Positions 7,945 through 17,064 of a stretch of DNA of 64,000 bases are shown piece after piece. Position numbers and translations under genes: made by a program. The notes beneath the pieces are model-generated. The model saw only the letters and a list, made by a program, of their open reading frames with translations, searched no databases and was not told where the DNA came from. Source of the stretch: Streptomyces sp. LUP30 (lineage in GTDB: Bacteria; Actinomycetota; Actinomycetes; Streptomycetales; Streptomycetaceae); assembly GCF_001746365.1 (NCBI RefSeq), contig NZ_MJAJ01000004.1, forward strand, positions 212,190 through 276,189. The letters run 5' to 3'. The stretch's first letter is position 1. Each line of letters opens with the position of its first letter.

Positions 7945-10413
7945 TCAGTCCGTCTTCGTAGACGGTGAAGCGTGCGGGGAGAGGGCCTGTTCGGCCCAGA
8001 TCGTCTTGCCGGTGTACGTCTGGCGAGTGCCCCAGCCCTGGGTGAGCTGAGCGACGAGGAGCAGCCCGCGGCCGCCTTCGTCGAAGGTGCGCGCGCGGCG
8101 GAGGTGGGGGGTGGTGTTGCTGCCGTCGGAGACTTCGCAGATGAGGTTGCGGTCGCGGATGAGCCGGAGCTGTATGGGGGGGCCGCCGTAACGGATGGCG
8201 TTGGTGACGAGTTCGCTGACCACCAGTTCGGTCACGAAAACGGCTTCGTCCAGGCCCCAGGCGGCCAGCTGCCGGGTGGCGTCCTTACGGGTCCGGGCGA
8301 CCGCTGAGGGATCGGGCGGCACGTCCCAGGTGGCGACATGGGCCGCGTCCAGGGCGCGGGTGCGGGCGATCAACAGCGCCACGTCATCGGCGGGGTGGTC
8401 CGGGAGAAGCGTCCGGAGCACGGTGTCGCAGGTGCTCTCCAAGGACGGAGCCGGCCGGGCCAGCACCTTGCGCAGTGCGTCGAGACCTTCGTCGATGTCG
8501 CGGCCGCGGGCCTCGATGAGGCCGTCGGTGTACAGCGCGAGGATGCTTCCTTCGGGCAGCTCGATCTCGGTGACCTCGAAGGGCAGGCCGCCCAGCCCGA
8601 GCGGCGGGCCCGCGGGGATGTCGGGGAACACGACGGCGCCGTCCGGCGTCGCCAGCGCGGGTACGGGGTGGCCCGCGCGAGCCATGGCGCAGCGCCGGGA
8701 GACCGGGTCGTAGACGGCGTACAGACAGGTCGCGCCGATGTCGCCGACGACGCCGGCCGTGTTTTCGGCCTCGGCGGACAGGTGGATGACCATGTCGTCC
8801 AGGTGGGTCAGCAACTCGTCGGGCGGAAGGTCGACGTCGGCAAGGGTGCGCACGGCGGTACGCAGTCGTCCCATCGCGGCCGAGGCCTGGATGCCGTGGC
8901 CGACGACGTCGCCGACGACGAGCGCGACCCGGGCGCCGGACAGCGGGATCACGTCGAACCAGTCGCCGCCGACGCCGGCTTGCGCGCTGGCGGGGAGGTA
9001 GCGGGAGGCGACGTCGACGGCGGCCTGCGGGGGCAGCCGCTGCGGCAGGAGACTGCTCTGAAGGGTGAGGGAGGTGCGGCGCTCGCGGCTGTAGCGGCGG
9101 GCGTTGTCGATGCAGACGGCGGCCCTGGCGGTGATCTCCTCGCCCAGGAGCAGGTCGTCCTGCTCGAAGGGTTCCGGGTGCCGGTGGCGGGAGAACGTGG
9201 CCACGCCGAGGGTGATGCCGCGGGCGCGCATCGGCACGGCCAGCACGGAGTGGAAGCCGTAGTGCCGCATCCGCTCGGCCCGGTCCGGGGTCTGGCTCGC
9301 CACCCGGTCCATCGCGGAAGCGGTCACGTTCTCGATCAGCGGCCGGCCGGTGGTCAGGCACCTGGCCGCAGTCGAGTCGTCCGGGTAGGCGGCCACCGTT
9401 CCGCGTTCCACCACGACCTCGGGGCAGCCCTCCAGGACGGACTGGTAGGCGACACGGCGCAGCATGACGGGGCTGGGCGGCGAGCCCGCGAGCGGGTCGT
9501 CGCCGCCCTCGATGGCGGGAAGCAGGTCGACGGTGACGAAGTCCGCGAGTTGGGGGATGGCCACATCGGCGAGTTCCTGCGCGGTCCGGGCGAGGTCCAG
9601 GGTGCTGCCGATGCGGATGCTGGCCTCGTTCAGCAGGGCCAGCCGTCCTCGGGCCAGGTGCTCCTCGGTCACGTCGTACGCGGAAAGGAGCACTCCCCGT
9701 ATCGTTCCCTCGGCGTCCCGCACGGGGGTGAGCAAGGTCGTCCAGACGCTCTGGCTCTCATGGCCCGCCAGGTGCAGGGACTGCTGCAGATGCTGCTGTT
9801 CGCCGGTCTCCAGCGCCCGCCGCATGCACTCTTCCGTGCGGTCGCTCTCCGGGTCGACCACGATCTCCGATACGCGCAGCCCCTGCATCGCGGCTTCGGG
9901 CAGACCGATCACCCGCTCCATGTCCGCGTTCGCCCGCCGCAGCCGCAGGCCGGTGTCGTAGAGCGCCGTCGTGAGCGGGGACCGGGTGAACGCCCACATC
10001 ACCAGCGCGTCGTCCGGGAGCGGCGACGCCGACCCGGCCAGGGGGGAGACCAGGAGCCACTCGCCGCCCCCTGTCTCCTCGCCGTCGGGCTCCCGGCGGT
10101 GGGCCAGCAGGTTCACTGCGAGACGGTGGCCGTCGCGGTGCAGGAGAGTCGCCGTCCCGGCCCACCGCCGCAGCGTTCGCAGGGAACGAAGCGTCTCGGC
10201 GGGCGGCTCCCCTACGAGCAATGACGCCGCGGGCCGGCCGACGACCTCCGCGGACGGGTATCCGAGCAGCCGCCGTGCCCCCTCGCTCCACCAGGTCATG
10301 ATGCCGTTCGAGTCCACGCGGGCTCCGGCCGTGGCCGACTCGTCGATGGGGTCGTCAGGCCGCCACGCCGCCCGGTCGTCGCCGGCGGTGCCAGAACCCG
10401 TCATCGCGTTCAT
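7945..10413 (-). CDS. PAS-GAF-PP2C phosphatase with anti-sigma-type kinase domain
   Basis: An 822-residue cytoplasmic signalling protein. Two PAS-like segments come first (about 30-260, for example GIMTWWSEGARRLLGYPSAE), then a GAF domain (about 285-460), then a SpoIIE/PP2C phosphatase (about 475-690, with GGDWFDVIPLSGARVALVVG and GHGIQASAAMG). The C-terminus is an HATPase_c domain of the RsbW/anti-sigma kinase type (VSELVTNAIRYG, GRGLLLVAQLT). Such fusions control anti-sigma/anti-anti-sigma switches in Streptomyces stress responses. I place the start at 10413 (MNAMTG), with GAGGG 5 bases upstream; the longer option at 10485 has no ribosome-binding site. Divergent from the aldehyde dehydrogenase gene. 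Confidence 0.9.
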   Translation of the reverse strand: MNAMTGSGTAGDDRAAWRPDDPIDESATAGARVDSNGIMTWWSEGARRLLGYPSAEVVGRPAASLLVGEPPAETLRSLRTLRRWAGTATLLHRDGHRLAVNLLAHRREPDGEETGGGEWLLVSPLAGSASPLPDDALVMWAFTRSPLTTALYDTGLRLRRANADMERVIGLPEAAMQGLRVSEIVVDPESDRTEECMRRALETGEQQHLQQSLHLAGHESQSVWTTLLTPVRDAEGTIRGVLLSAYDVTEEHLARGRLALLNEASIRIGSTLDLARTAQELADVAIPQLADFVTVDLLPAIEGGDDPLAGSPPSPVMLRRVAYQSVLEGCPEVVVERGTVAAYPDDSTAARCLTTGRPLIENVTASAMDRVASQTPDRAERMRHYGFHSVLAVPMRARGITLGVATFSRHRHPEPFEQDDLLLGEEITARAAVCIDNARRYSRERRTSLTLQSSLLPQRLPPQAAVDVASRYLPASAQAGVGGDWFDVIPLSGARVALVVGDVVGHGIQASAAMGRLRTAVRTLADVDLPPDELLTHLDDMVIHLSAEAENTAGVVGDIGATCLYAVYDPVSRRCAMARAGHPVPALATPDGAVVFPDIPAGPPLGLGGLPFEVTEIELPEGSILALYTDGLIEARGRDIDEGLDALRKVLARPAPSLESTCDTVLRTLLPDHPADDVALLIARTRALDAAHVATWDVPPDPSAVARTRKDATRQLAAWGLDEAVFVTELVVSELVTNAIRYGGPPIQLRLIRDRNLICEVSDGSNTTPHLRRARTFDEGGRGLLLVAQLTQGWGTRQTYTGKTIWAEQALSPHASPSTKTD

Positions 10414-10478
10414 CCGCCCTCGCTTCGGTCTTTCCACCGTGCGTCCCGGCCCGGCCACGAGCAACCTAGAGAGATGAC

Positions 10479-10530
10479 CGGACATATATCATCGATAACG
10501 GCATAAATGTAAAAGATAGACCAATCCATC
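10479..10530. promoter_or_regulatory. AT-rich divergent promoter region
   Basis: A stretch of about 50 bases (around CATATATCATCGATA and CATAAATGTAAAAGATAGA) is far more AT-rich than its surroundings. It separates the leftward signalling gene from the rightward aldehyde dehydrogenase. It probably contains both promoters; TATCATCGATA is a partial palindrome. Exact boxes cannot be fixed by eye. Confidence 0.45.
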
Positions 10531-10550
10531 GGGGGCTGGAGGGTCGTGCC

Positions 10551-12014
10551 ATGACCGTCACCGACGACGAGACGTGGCCGGACGCGGCCGAATGGACCGG
10601 CAAGATCTACAGCGGCGGTTGGCGGCGGTCCGAGGGCGGTGTGCAGCCGGTCGACGAACCCGCCACGGGGGAGCGGCTGGCCGAGGTGGGGGTGGCCGCG
10701 CCCGCGGATGTGGCCCGGGCCGGGACCCAGGCCGCCCGAGCCCAGCCGGTCTGGGCCGGGACGGCGCCCCAGGAGCGCGCCGAGGTCCTGCTCCGCGCCG
10801 CCGGGGCACTGCGCGACCACCGCGGAGCGATTCGCGAATGGATCGTCAGGGAGTCCGGAGGCGTCCCGGCGAAGGGCGACTACGAGATCGCGGCCGGACT
10901 CAGCCAGCTCGCGCAGGCCGCCGGCCTCGCGTCGCTGCCCCGCGGCGAGATCCTGAGCCCGTCGGCGCCCGCCCGGGCCAGCTACGCATGGCGGGTACCC
11001 CTGGGCGTGGTCGGCGTCATCAACCCCTGGAACGCCCCCCTGCTGTTCGCCATGCGGGCCCTGGCGCCCGCACTCGTCCTCGGCAACGCCGTTCTGCTCA
11101 AGCCCGACCCCCACACACCGGTGTCCGGCGGTGTCGTCGTGGCACGGCTGTTCGAGGAGGCCGGACTGCCCGAGGGGCTGCTCCACGTCCTGCCCGGAGG
11201 CCCCGGCACCGGTGAGGCGGTCGTGGCCGATGCCCACGTCGACATGGTCGTTTTCACCGGCTCCACCGAGGCGGGACGGGCGGTCGCCCGCGCCGCGGGC
11301 GACGGGCTCAAGCGGGTGGCGCTGGAACTGGGCGGCAAGAACTCGATCGTCGTGCTCGACGACGCCGACATCGGCTCCGCCGCGGCGGCCGGGGCGATGA
11401 GCTCCTTCGGCTATCAAGGGCAGGCCTGCGTCGCCGCCGGACGTCATCTGGTGCACGCCGACGTCGTGGAGCCCTACACGCAGGCGCTGGTCAGGCAGGC
11501 CGACGAGCTGCGGGTCGGCGACCCGCGCGAGGAGGGCGTGGCCCTCGGCCCGGTGATCAGCGAGCGTCAGGTCGCGAGGGTCGCACGCATCGTGGACGAG
11601 AGCGTGGCCGCCGGTGCGCGGGTGCTGGCGGGCGGACGCCGCGACGGGCTGTTCTACCCGCCCACCGTTCTGGACCGCGTCGAGCGGACCATGCCCGCCT
11701 TCACCGAGGAGATCTTCGGGCCGGTCGCTCCCGTCGTCGCGTTCCGTACCGACCATGAGGCCGTGGAGATCGCCAACGACACGCCGTACGGCCTGACGGC
11801 GGCTGTGCACTCCGGTTCGACGGCGAGGGCCGCGGTCATCGCCGAGCAGCTGTGCACCGGCATGGTGCACCTCAACGACGTCTCCGCCAAGGACGCCGCG
11901 AACGCCCCCTTCGGTGGGATGGGAGCCTCGGGCAACGGCTCCCGCATCGGCGGCACCGCCAACCTGGAGCAGTTCACCCAGTGGCGCTGGATGACGGTCC
12001 AGGGTTCCGTGTGA
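10551..12014 (+). CDS. Aldehyde dehydrogenase (benzaldehyde dehydrogenase-like)
   Basis: A 487-residue NAD(P)-dependent aldehyde dehydrogenase of normal family length. Seen motifs are the Rossmann region PLGVVGVINPWNAPLLFAMR, FTGSTEAGR, the general base Glu in ALELGGKN, and the catalytic Cys in GYQGQACVAAG. The C-terminal PFGGMGASGNG is also typical. The FGYQGQAC type of active site and overall pattern resemble benzaldehyde/aromatic aldehyde dehydrogenases, but the substrate is inference. GGAGGG lies 7 bases before the ATG. It stands alone and ends at a strong hairpin shared with the convergent GH43 gene. Confidence 0.9.
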   Translation: MTVTDDETWPDAAEWTGKIYSGGWRRSEGGVQPVDEPATGERLAEVGVAAPADVARAGTQAARAQPVWAGTAPQERAEVLLRAAGALRDHRGAIREWIVRESGGVPAKGDYEIAAGLSQLAQAAGLASLPRGEILSPSAPARASYAWRVPLGVVGVINPWNAPLLFAMRALAPALVLGNAVLLKPDPHTPVSGGVVVARLFEEAGLPEGLLHVLPGGPGTGEAVVADAHVDMVVFTGSTEAGRAVARAAGDGLKRVALELGGKNSIVVLDDADIGSAAAAGAMSSFGYQGQACVAAGRHLVHADVVEPYTQALVRQADELRVGDPREEGVALGPVISERQVARVARIVDESVAAGARVLAGGRRDGLFYPPTVLDRVERTMPAFTEEIFGPVAPVVAFRTDHEAVEIANDTPYGLTAAVHSGSTARAAVIAEQLCTGMVHLNDVSAKDAANAPFGGMGASGNGSRIGGTANLEQFTQWRWMTVQGSV

Positions 12015-12079
12015 TCCGCACCTCCGCTTCTCCGCCGCCCTTTCAGGCGTCCCCGCAGGTGGAGTCGCCTCTGCCCGGT

Positions 12080-12122
12080 CGGCGTGAATGCCTCGCGTGG
12101 TGTGTGCGAGGCATTCACGCCG
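12080..12122. terminator. Strong bidirectional terminator
   Basis: A perfect 17-bp stem (its core GCGTGAATGCCTCGC pairs with GCGAGGCATTCACGC) encloses a 9-base loop between the convergent aldehyde dehydrogenase and GH43 genes. It is one of the most stable hairpins in the window. Confidence 0.75.
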
Positions 12123-12250
12123 GGGGCGACCGGCCGCAACGTCAGCGCCCCCGTCCGCCTCCCGACTCCGGCAGGGGCCGTCCGCCTGTCACGTGGGGCG
12201 CGCGTGCGGGGCCGGACTGCGACGGCCGCGGCGAGCCCGCGTCCGGAGGG

Positions 12251-13747
12251 TCATGACATCGTCCACTGCTGGCCGGCGGCGCCGGTGCCGGTCAGCTGGA
12301 CGACGGCGGCGCCCGCGGTGGTGGAGGAGGAGTCCACGCCGATGTCCAGTCCGCTGTTGACGTTGACGAGCATGAACTTGGCGCCGGTCAGACTGCCGAC
12401 CAGATCGGCGGCGAACTGCTGGTTGGCTCCGCCGTTGCAGGTCCACTGCTGCAGTTGGACGTTCTCCGCGGTGGACTTGCCCGGGACCTCCAGGCACAGG
12501 CCGCTCTTCACGCTCTTGAGCGTGTAGACGTTGTCCGCCACTCGGTTCAGGCTCCACCTCTGGTTGTCACCGCCGTTGGACTGCCACTGGATGACCTTGG
12601 CCCCGGTCGCGGTGGAACCGCTCGAGACGTCCATCAGCATGGAGCTGCCCGCGTTGGTGAGCGTGTGCACCGCGTCGGTGGGGACGCCGGAGTCGGGCGT
12701 CCAGGTGCCCGCCGACACGTCGAGGGACCAGGTGGGGTACTGGCCGAGGTTCACCGTCGTGCCTCTGATGGTCAACGGCAGCCAGATCAGCTTCGACTCG
12801 CCCAGGTTCGAGGTGTCCCAGCGGTCGCCGGCGTAGAGGTAGGTGGTGCCGGAGGCGCCCTGGACGGTGATGACGTTCGCCGTCTGGCTGCCGTAGGTGT
12901 GGGTGCCGGGCGCGGCGAAGTTCCGGAACGCCGACCATGGCCCGTTCAGTGACGTGGCGGTGGCGTAGATGTTGTCGTTCAGGCTCCAGCCCGTCAGGTG
13001 GGATCCGAAGACGTAGTACATGCCGTTGATCTTCAGCATGGCGGGCGACTCGACGCTGCCGCTGCCGCTGCTGCCCAGTGTCGTCACCAGGCTGTCGACG
13101 GAGAGGTAGTCGGCGGAGAGCCGGTAGACGCGCAGGCCGTTGTTGCGGTCCTCGCTCAGCAGGTAGCCGGTGCCGTCGGTGTCCTGGAACAGGCCGAGGT
13201 CACGGCTGAGGTTGCCCATCGGCCGGAAGCTGCCCCGGTAGGTGTACGGGCCGCAGGGGGTGCTGCTGGTGGCCACGCCGACCCTCGCGTCGGAGTAGTT
13301 CATGCTGTCGATGTGCGTGTACATCACGTACATGCCGGTCGACGCGTTGTGGATGACCTTCGGCCGCTCCACGATCCGGCTCGGTCCCAGGTCGCCGCTG
13401 CTCTGTCTGCTCAGGGCCCGGCCCTGGTAGGTCCAGTCGGCGAGGTCGGTCGAGGTGTAGCAGGGGACGTCCTGGAAGGACGTGTCCGTCGACGTCTCGC
13501 CGGTCTTGTCCTCGCCGAAGCCGTACCAGGTGGAGCCGACCTTGACGATGCCCAGCCCGTGCAGCTGGAGCGTGTTGCCGTTCTGGTCGGTTCTGGTGGC
13601 GCCCAGGGTGAACGAGACGGTGGCGGCGTGGGCGGACGCGGCGGGCAGCAGCAGTGCCGCGAGGCCTCCGAGCAGCGTGAGGAACGCGGTGACGACGGTG
13701 CGCCACCGGGCGCGTGGGGGGCTGTGGTGGGGTGCCCGATTCGACAT
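12251..13747 (-). CDS. Secreted GH43 exo-beta-1,3-galactanase-like enzyme with ricin domain
   Basis: A 498-residue exported enzyme. The signal peptide (Arg-rich N-terminus, hydrophobic core, SAHAA) ends near residue 42. The GH43 five-bladed propeller spans about 45-350 (GFGEDK, ERPKVIHN, SRDLGLFQDTDGTGYLL, VESPAMLK). The C-terminal 130 residues form a ricin-type/CBM13 lectin with Q-x-W motifs (NQRWSLN, NQQFAA, GQQWTMS). The pattern matches GH43 exo-beta-1,3-galactanases, which act on arabinogalactan side chains and are known to lack the usual Asp base; I likewise see no N-terminal Asp-Pro motif. AAGGAGAGG precedes the ATG. It stands alone, next to a possible CATGACGTCATG operator. Confidence 0.85.
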   Translation of the reverse strand: MSNRAPHHSPPRARWRTVVTAFLTLLGGLAALLLPAASAHAATVSFTLGATRTDQNGNTLQLHGLGIVKVGSTWYGFGEDKTGETSTDTSFQDVPCYTSTDLADWTYQGRALSRQSSGDLGPSRIVERPKVIHNASTGMYVMYTHIDSMNYSDARVGVATSSTPCGPYTYRGSFRPMGNLSRDLGLFQDTDGTGYLLSEDRNNGLRVYRLSADYLSVDSLVTTLGSSGSGSVESPAMLKINGMYYVFGSHLTGWSLNDNIYATATSLNGPWSAFRNFAAPGTHTYGSQTANVITVQGASGTTYLYAGDRWDTSNLGESKLIWLPLTIRGTTVNLGQYPTWSLDVSAGTWTPDSGVPTDAVHTLTNAGSSMLMDVSSGSTATGAKVIQWQSNGGDNQRWSLNRVADNVYTLKSVKSGLCLEVPGKSTAENVQLQQWTCNGGANQQFAADLVGSLTGAKFMLVNVNSGLDIGVDSSSTTAGAAVVQLTGTGAAGQQWTMS

Positions 13748-13773
13748 GTTCTGCCTCTCCTTAGAGGTTCTGA

Positions 13774-13785
13774 CATGACGTCATG
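13774..13785. promoter_or_regulatory. Palindrome upstream of the GH43 galactanase gene
   Basis: CATGACGTCATG is a perfect 12-bp palindrome with a central CG, 27 bases upstream of the start codon. The position suits a repressor operator overlapping the transcription start. Confidence 0.4.
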
Positions 13786-14251
13786 ACGCACCGCGAGGAA
13801 CCGGATCACGGTGTCCGGCCGCAGCGAGGCCGGACGCCTTGGCGGGCCGTGCCGCACGGTGAGGGTGCATGGCGGCACGCTCGACAGGGAGTGGGGCCGC
13901 GAACGGTGGCAAACGCGGCGGTGCGGAAGGGGAGATGGGATATCCGTCGGTCATGACAGCCGCAGGTGCACTGTCGTGTCAAGAGAAAGTGATTGGTTTT
14001 GTTTGCACGCGAGGGGGAGCCCGGGAGTCGCGGCATGACCACCCGTGGCTTCACACGGGGTGACCACGGGGTCGTTCGGAGGGCGCGGTCCAAGGTCCAC
14101 CGGCCGGGCTGCTGTCCGGTTTCGGCCCTGGATGGTAGGTAATGCCGCCTCGGAATCGGGCTGTTGGAGAGCGGGGCCGCGCTTCGCCGGGCGAAGTCGG
14201 GCGCGCCAGGAAATGCTCGGGCGGGCGGCGGGACGGGTGTTGCGCGCACTG

Positions 14252-14280
14252 TTGACCTTTCCATCGCCCTGACGTACAAC
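14252..14280 (+). promoter_or_regulatory. Probable rightward promoter
   Basis: TTGACC and TACAAC are separated by exactly 17 bases. It would drive the small disrupted frame at 14404-14618. Confidence 0.45.
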
Positions 14281-14403
14281 TGCCGAGGTGTTGGCACCCG
14301 TTCATTACTGTTCAGTTGTGTTTGGGTGTGCGGGCGGACGGTGATCCGAAACATCCGATCTCCCTGCCCGGCGCGGATCTACTCGATGGAGAGGTGCACT
14401 GCC

Positions 14404-14618
14404 ATGCAGGTTCCCTCACGCCCGACGGACGCAGGGACGGACCCGTCCCGGCGCCCCCCGGCAGTGTCCCGCCGGGGCTGCTCAAGGGCACGGCGGTCGC
14501 CGTCGGCGCCGCCGCGGTCGGGATAGGCGCGACGGGCACCGCCGCCGCCGCGGCGACCGTGCTCAGCGTGGCCCTGGCTCCCTCGGGCGGCCAGGCGGTG
14601 ATGCTGAAGCCGGACTGA
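14404..14618 (+). pseudogene. Small hypothetical protein, possibly frameshifted
   Basis: An ATG at 14404 has GGAGAGG upstream but its frame closes at 14526. From the C6 run at 14454-14459 onward, a different frame has the good coding signal (third positions nearly all G/C). It encodes a hydrophobic Ala/Gly/Val segment (LLKGTAVAVGAAAVGIGATG) ending ALAPSGGQAVMLKPD at 14618. One extra C in the run would join the two. It is followed by a hairpin and preceded by a promoter. Alternatively the second frame starts at TTG 14316 or GTG 14394 with no ribosome-binding site. Function unknown; low certainty. Confidence 0.3.
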
Positions 14619-14648
14619 CGCCGGTCCGGGCCCGCCGGATCATCCCCC

Positions 14649-14664
14649 CCGCCGGTGACGGCGG
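14649..14664 (+). terminator. Tetraloop hairpin
   Basis: CCGCCG-GTGA-CGGCGG, a 6-bp stem with a tetraloop followed by CGTTTCG, lies between the small frame and the convergent CitE-like gene. Confidence 0.5.
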
Positions 14665-14674
14665 CGTTTCGTGA

Positions 14675-15661
14675 TCACAGGCCGGAAGGCGGGAGCTCAT
14701 CGGTCACCCGCATCCGCGCCCTGGTTCGTCCGAGAACAAGCCGTGCCGTAGCGGCCATGGCCTCGTCGACCATCTCGCCCTGAAAAGTCACAGCGCCCCT
14801 GCCGTCCTCCTGCGCCGCCTCGACCGCCGCTATCACCTCCGCGCAGCGGGCGAGTTCGTCCGGGCGGGGAGAGAACACCTCGTTGATCACCGGGACATGG
14901 GAAGGGTGGATCGCCATCATCCCCTCGTAGCCGAGGGAGCGGTTCTGCTGGGCGAAGGCGCGTAGCCCCGGCAGGTCGGTGACGCGCGTCCACACTCCAG
15001 TGACCGGGCACGGCACTCCGGCTGCCCGGACGTCCAGGAGAACACGAGAGCGCAGCGCCGCCGTCTCGGTCCCCTCCGGGCTCCAGCGGTAGCCGACGGC
15101 CCGTTCCACGTCGCCGCCGGGGGCGGTCAGTGCGCCCACGTAGGCGATGCGTGCGGCGGTTCGCGCGATGTCGTAGGCCTCGCGCAGGCCACGGGCCGTC
15201 TCCAGCAGGGGCACCAGGGCGACCCGTCCGGGCGGCAGCCCCTGTTCCCGTTCGCACCAGCCCAGCAGCCGGTCGGCAAGCCACACGTCCTTTGCGGAGC
15301 GGACCTTGGGCAGCACGATGCCGGCGAGGCCCGGCTTTACGACCGCGCGTAGTTCCTCGGCCCCCGCCCAGCCGTCCAGCGGGTTGACCCGGACGAACAG
15401 CGCCATCCCTTCCACCCGATCGGCCGGTTCGGCTGCGGCCCGCGCGATGGCGTCGGCCACCTGAGCGCGGGCGGCGAGCTTGTCCGCGGCGGGCACCGCG
15501 TCCTCCAGGTCGAGGACGGCCGCGTCGGCGCCCGCCGCCCGGGCCTTGGGCAGCCAGTCGGTTCTGGTGCCGGGGACGAAGAGCAGGGAGCGCAGCGGGG
15601 GCCGGCCGACCGGTCCCGGGTCCGCCTCGGCAGGCCTCCTGCGAGGCGCTTCAGATGACAT
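14675..15661 (-). CDS. HpcH/HpaI aldolase family, CitE-like acyl-CoA lyase
   Basis: A 328-residue TIM-barrel protein of the CitE/malyl-CoA lyase family. Motifs seen are RSLLFVPGTRTDWLPKA at the N-terminus, AVLDLEDAVP (acidic metal/CoA region), VRVNPLDGW, VPLLETARGL with the metal-binding Glu, and GYEGMMAIHPSHVPVINEVF. Members cleave citryl-, citramalyl- or malyl-CoA type thioesters to acetyl-CoA plus a keto acid. It overlaps the upstream CoA-transferase gene by 11 bases, so they are co-translated and likely act in series: activation of a hydroxy-acid, then cleavage. Which acid is used cannot be read directly. Confidence 0.85.
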   Translation of the reverse strand: MSSEAPRRRPAEADPGPVGRPPLRSLLFVPGTRTDWLPKARAAGADAAVLDLEDAVPAADKLAARAQVADAIARAAAEPADRVEGMALFVRVNPLDGWAGAEELRAVVKPGLAGIVLPKVRSAKDVWLADRLLGWCEREQGLPPGRVALVPLLETARGLREAYDIARTAARIAYVGALTAPGGDVERAVGYRWSPEGTETAALRSRVLLDVRAAGVPCPVTGVWTRVTDLPGLRAFAQQNRSLGYEGMMAIHPSHVPVINEVFSPRPDELARCAEVIAAVEAAQEDGRGAVTFQGEMVDEAMAATARLVLGRTRARMRVTDELPPSGL

Positions 15662-16868
15662 CGCTCTTCTCCAGGTCGGCCAGTTCGTCCGCGGTGAGTC
15701 CGAGCCACTGCCCGTAGACGAGGCGGTTGTCCTGACCGAGGGCGGGACCCGTTCGCCAGACCCGGCCGGGCCGCTGCCGGAAGTGCGGGATCACCGCCTG
15801 CATACGTACCGGACCGAGGTCGGGGTCGTCGACCGTGACGATGTCCTCGCGTTCGGCGTACACGGGGTCGGCGGCGATGTCCGCGGCGTCGAACACCCGT
15901 GAGGCCACGACTTCGGCGCGGGCGAACTCCTCGAGGCACTCGCCGGCGCCGCGCTGCGCCACCCAGTCGTGCAGGCCCTCGTCCAGCTGTGCCCGCCGGT
16001 CGTGCTGTTGCCGCGCCGTGGCGAACTCCTGCTCGGGCAGACCCAGCAGGCGGACGATGTTGCGGACCGAACGCAGCGTCGCGGAGGTCACCGTGATCCA
16101 CTCTCCGTCGCGGGAGCGGTAGGTGTTGATCACGGCCGCGGGGGCGACCGCCAGCTGGTTGCCGGAACGTTCGGGCACTTCCCCCAACTGGTCGTGGACG
16201 ATGACCTGCCACTCGACGAGACGGAACAGGGCCTCGAAGAGAGCGAGGTCGATCCACTCGCCGTCGAACCCGGGATCGTGGTCGCGGCGGTGGAGGGCCG
16301 CGAGGACGGCGTAGGCGCCCATCAGGCCGGTCACGGCGTCGCCGTGCGAGAAGCCGGTGTGCACGGGCGGGCCGTCGGGGAAACCGGTCAGGTGGACGAC
16401 CCCGCTGCGTGCCTCACCCATCTTGCCGAAGCCCGGGGCGTCCGCCTGCGACGAGGTGGCGCCGAAACCGGAGATCTGCAGCAGGACGGCCCGGGGGTTG
16501 ATCCGGTGCACGGAGTCCCAGTCGAGTCCCCAGCTGCGCAGGCGTCCGGCGCGCAGGGTGACGATGACGACGTCCGCCCAGGCGACGAGCCGGCGGGCGA
16601 CACCCCGGCCGGCCTCCTGGCGCAGATCGAGGGTGACCGAGCGCTTGTTGCGGCCGGCGACCTTGAACCACAGGGGGACGCCGTCACGTTGCGGTCCCAT
16701 GGCGCGGGCCGCGTCTCCGGCGCCGGGGGGTTCCACGTGCACGACGTCGGCCCCTTGGTCGGCGAGCATCGAGCCCGCCAGCGGCCCGGCCACCACATGG
16801 GCGAACTCAACCACTTTCAGCCCCTGCAACTGCCCGCGTCCGGTGGTGTTCCGCTCGTCGTCCGACAC
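15651..16868 (-). CDS. CaiB/BaiF (family III) CoA-transferase
   Basis: A 405-residue family III CoA-transferase. It opens with LQGLKVVEFAHVVAGPLAGS and ADQGADVVHVEPPGAGDAAR, contains NKRSVTLDLRQEAGR with the conserved LDL, and has the catalytic Asp region near GFPDGPPVHTGFSHGDAVTG. These enzymes move CoA from a donor such as succinyl-CoA to a carboxylic acid. I place the start at GTG 16868 (VSDDERN), with GGGAG 8 bases upstream; the frame is open to 17015 but without family similarity. It overlaps the CitE-like lyase gene. A LysR-type operator lies about 150 bases upstream. Confidence 0.88.
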   Translation of the reverse strand: MSDDERNTTGRGQLQGLKVVEFAHVVAGPLAGSMLADQGADVVHVEPPGAGDAARAMGPQRDGVPLWFKVAGRNKRSVTLDLRQEAGRGVARRLVAWADVVIVTLRAGRLRSWGLDWDSVHRINPRAVLLQISGFGATSSQADAPGFGKMGEARSGVVHLTGFPDGPPVHTGFSHGDAVTGLMGAYAVLAALHRRDHDPGFDGEWIDLALFEALFRLVEWQVIVHDQLGEVPERSGNQLAVAPAAVINTYRSRDGEWITVTSATLRSVRNIVRLLGLPEQEFATARQQHDRRAQLDEGLHDWVAQRGAGECLEEFARAEVVASRVFDAADIAADPVYAEREDIVTVDDPDLGPVRMQAVIPHFRQRPGRVWRTGPALGQDNRLVYGQWLGLTADELADLEKSDVI

Positions 16869-17018
16869 CGATGCGCTCCCTCGCCCCTGCAGTTCGCCTT
16901 GGTTCCCCGACCGCGCCGACCGCACCGTCCGCGCCGGTGCAGCACGGTCGTCGCGGTTCGAGTCTTCAGAGTGCAGGAGCGGAGAAATGCCTGTCGAGCA
17001 ACAGAAGGCCATCAATCA

Positions 17019-17033
17019 ATGCGAAGAACGCAT
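17019..17033. promoter_or_regulatory. LysR-type operator of the CoA-transferase operon
   Basis: ATGCGAAGAACGCAT has ATGC-N7-GCAT arms and fits T-N11-A. It is followed by GAA. The same pattern, ATGC-N5-ACGCATGAA, occurs at 18026-18040 before the transporter gene. Confidence 0.6.
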
Positions 17034-17064
17034 GAATCGGGGAGCGGTCGGTGCGTGAGCGGCT

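Larger units (their letters stand above)
13748..14403. other. Intergenic region, no clear gene
   Basis: Holds the GH43 upstream palindrome (13774-13785), a locally AT-richer patch near 13980-14015 and a good rightward promoter at 14252-14280. Reading frames here are short or have poor codon usage. Confidence 0.4.

Noticed and set aside
13953..13982. TTGACA-like box upstream of the GH43 galactanase gene
   Set aside because: The -35 is perfect but no acceptable -10 box lies at 16-19 bases (best TGTCAT), and it is over 200 bases from the start codon.
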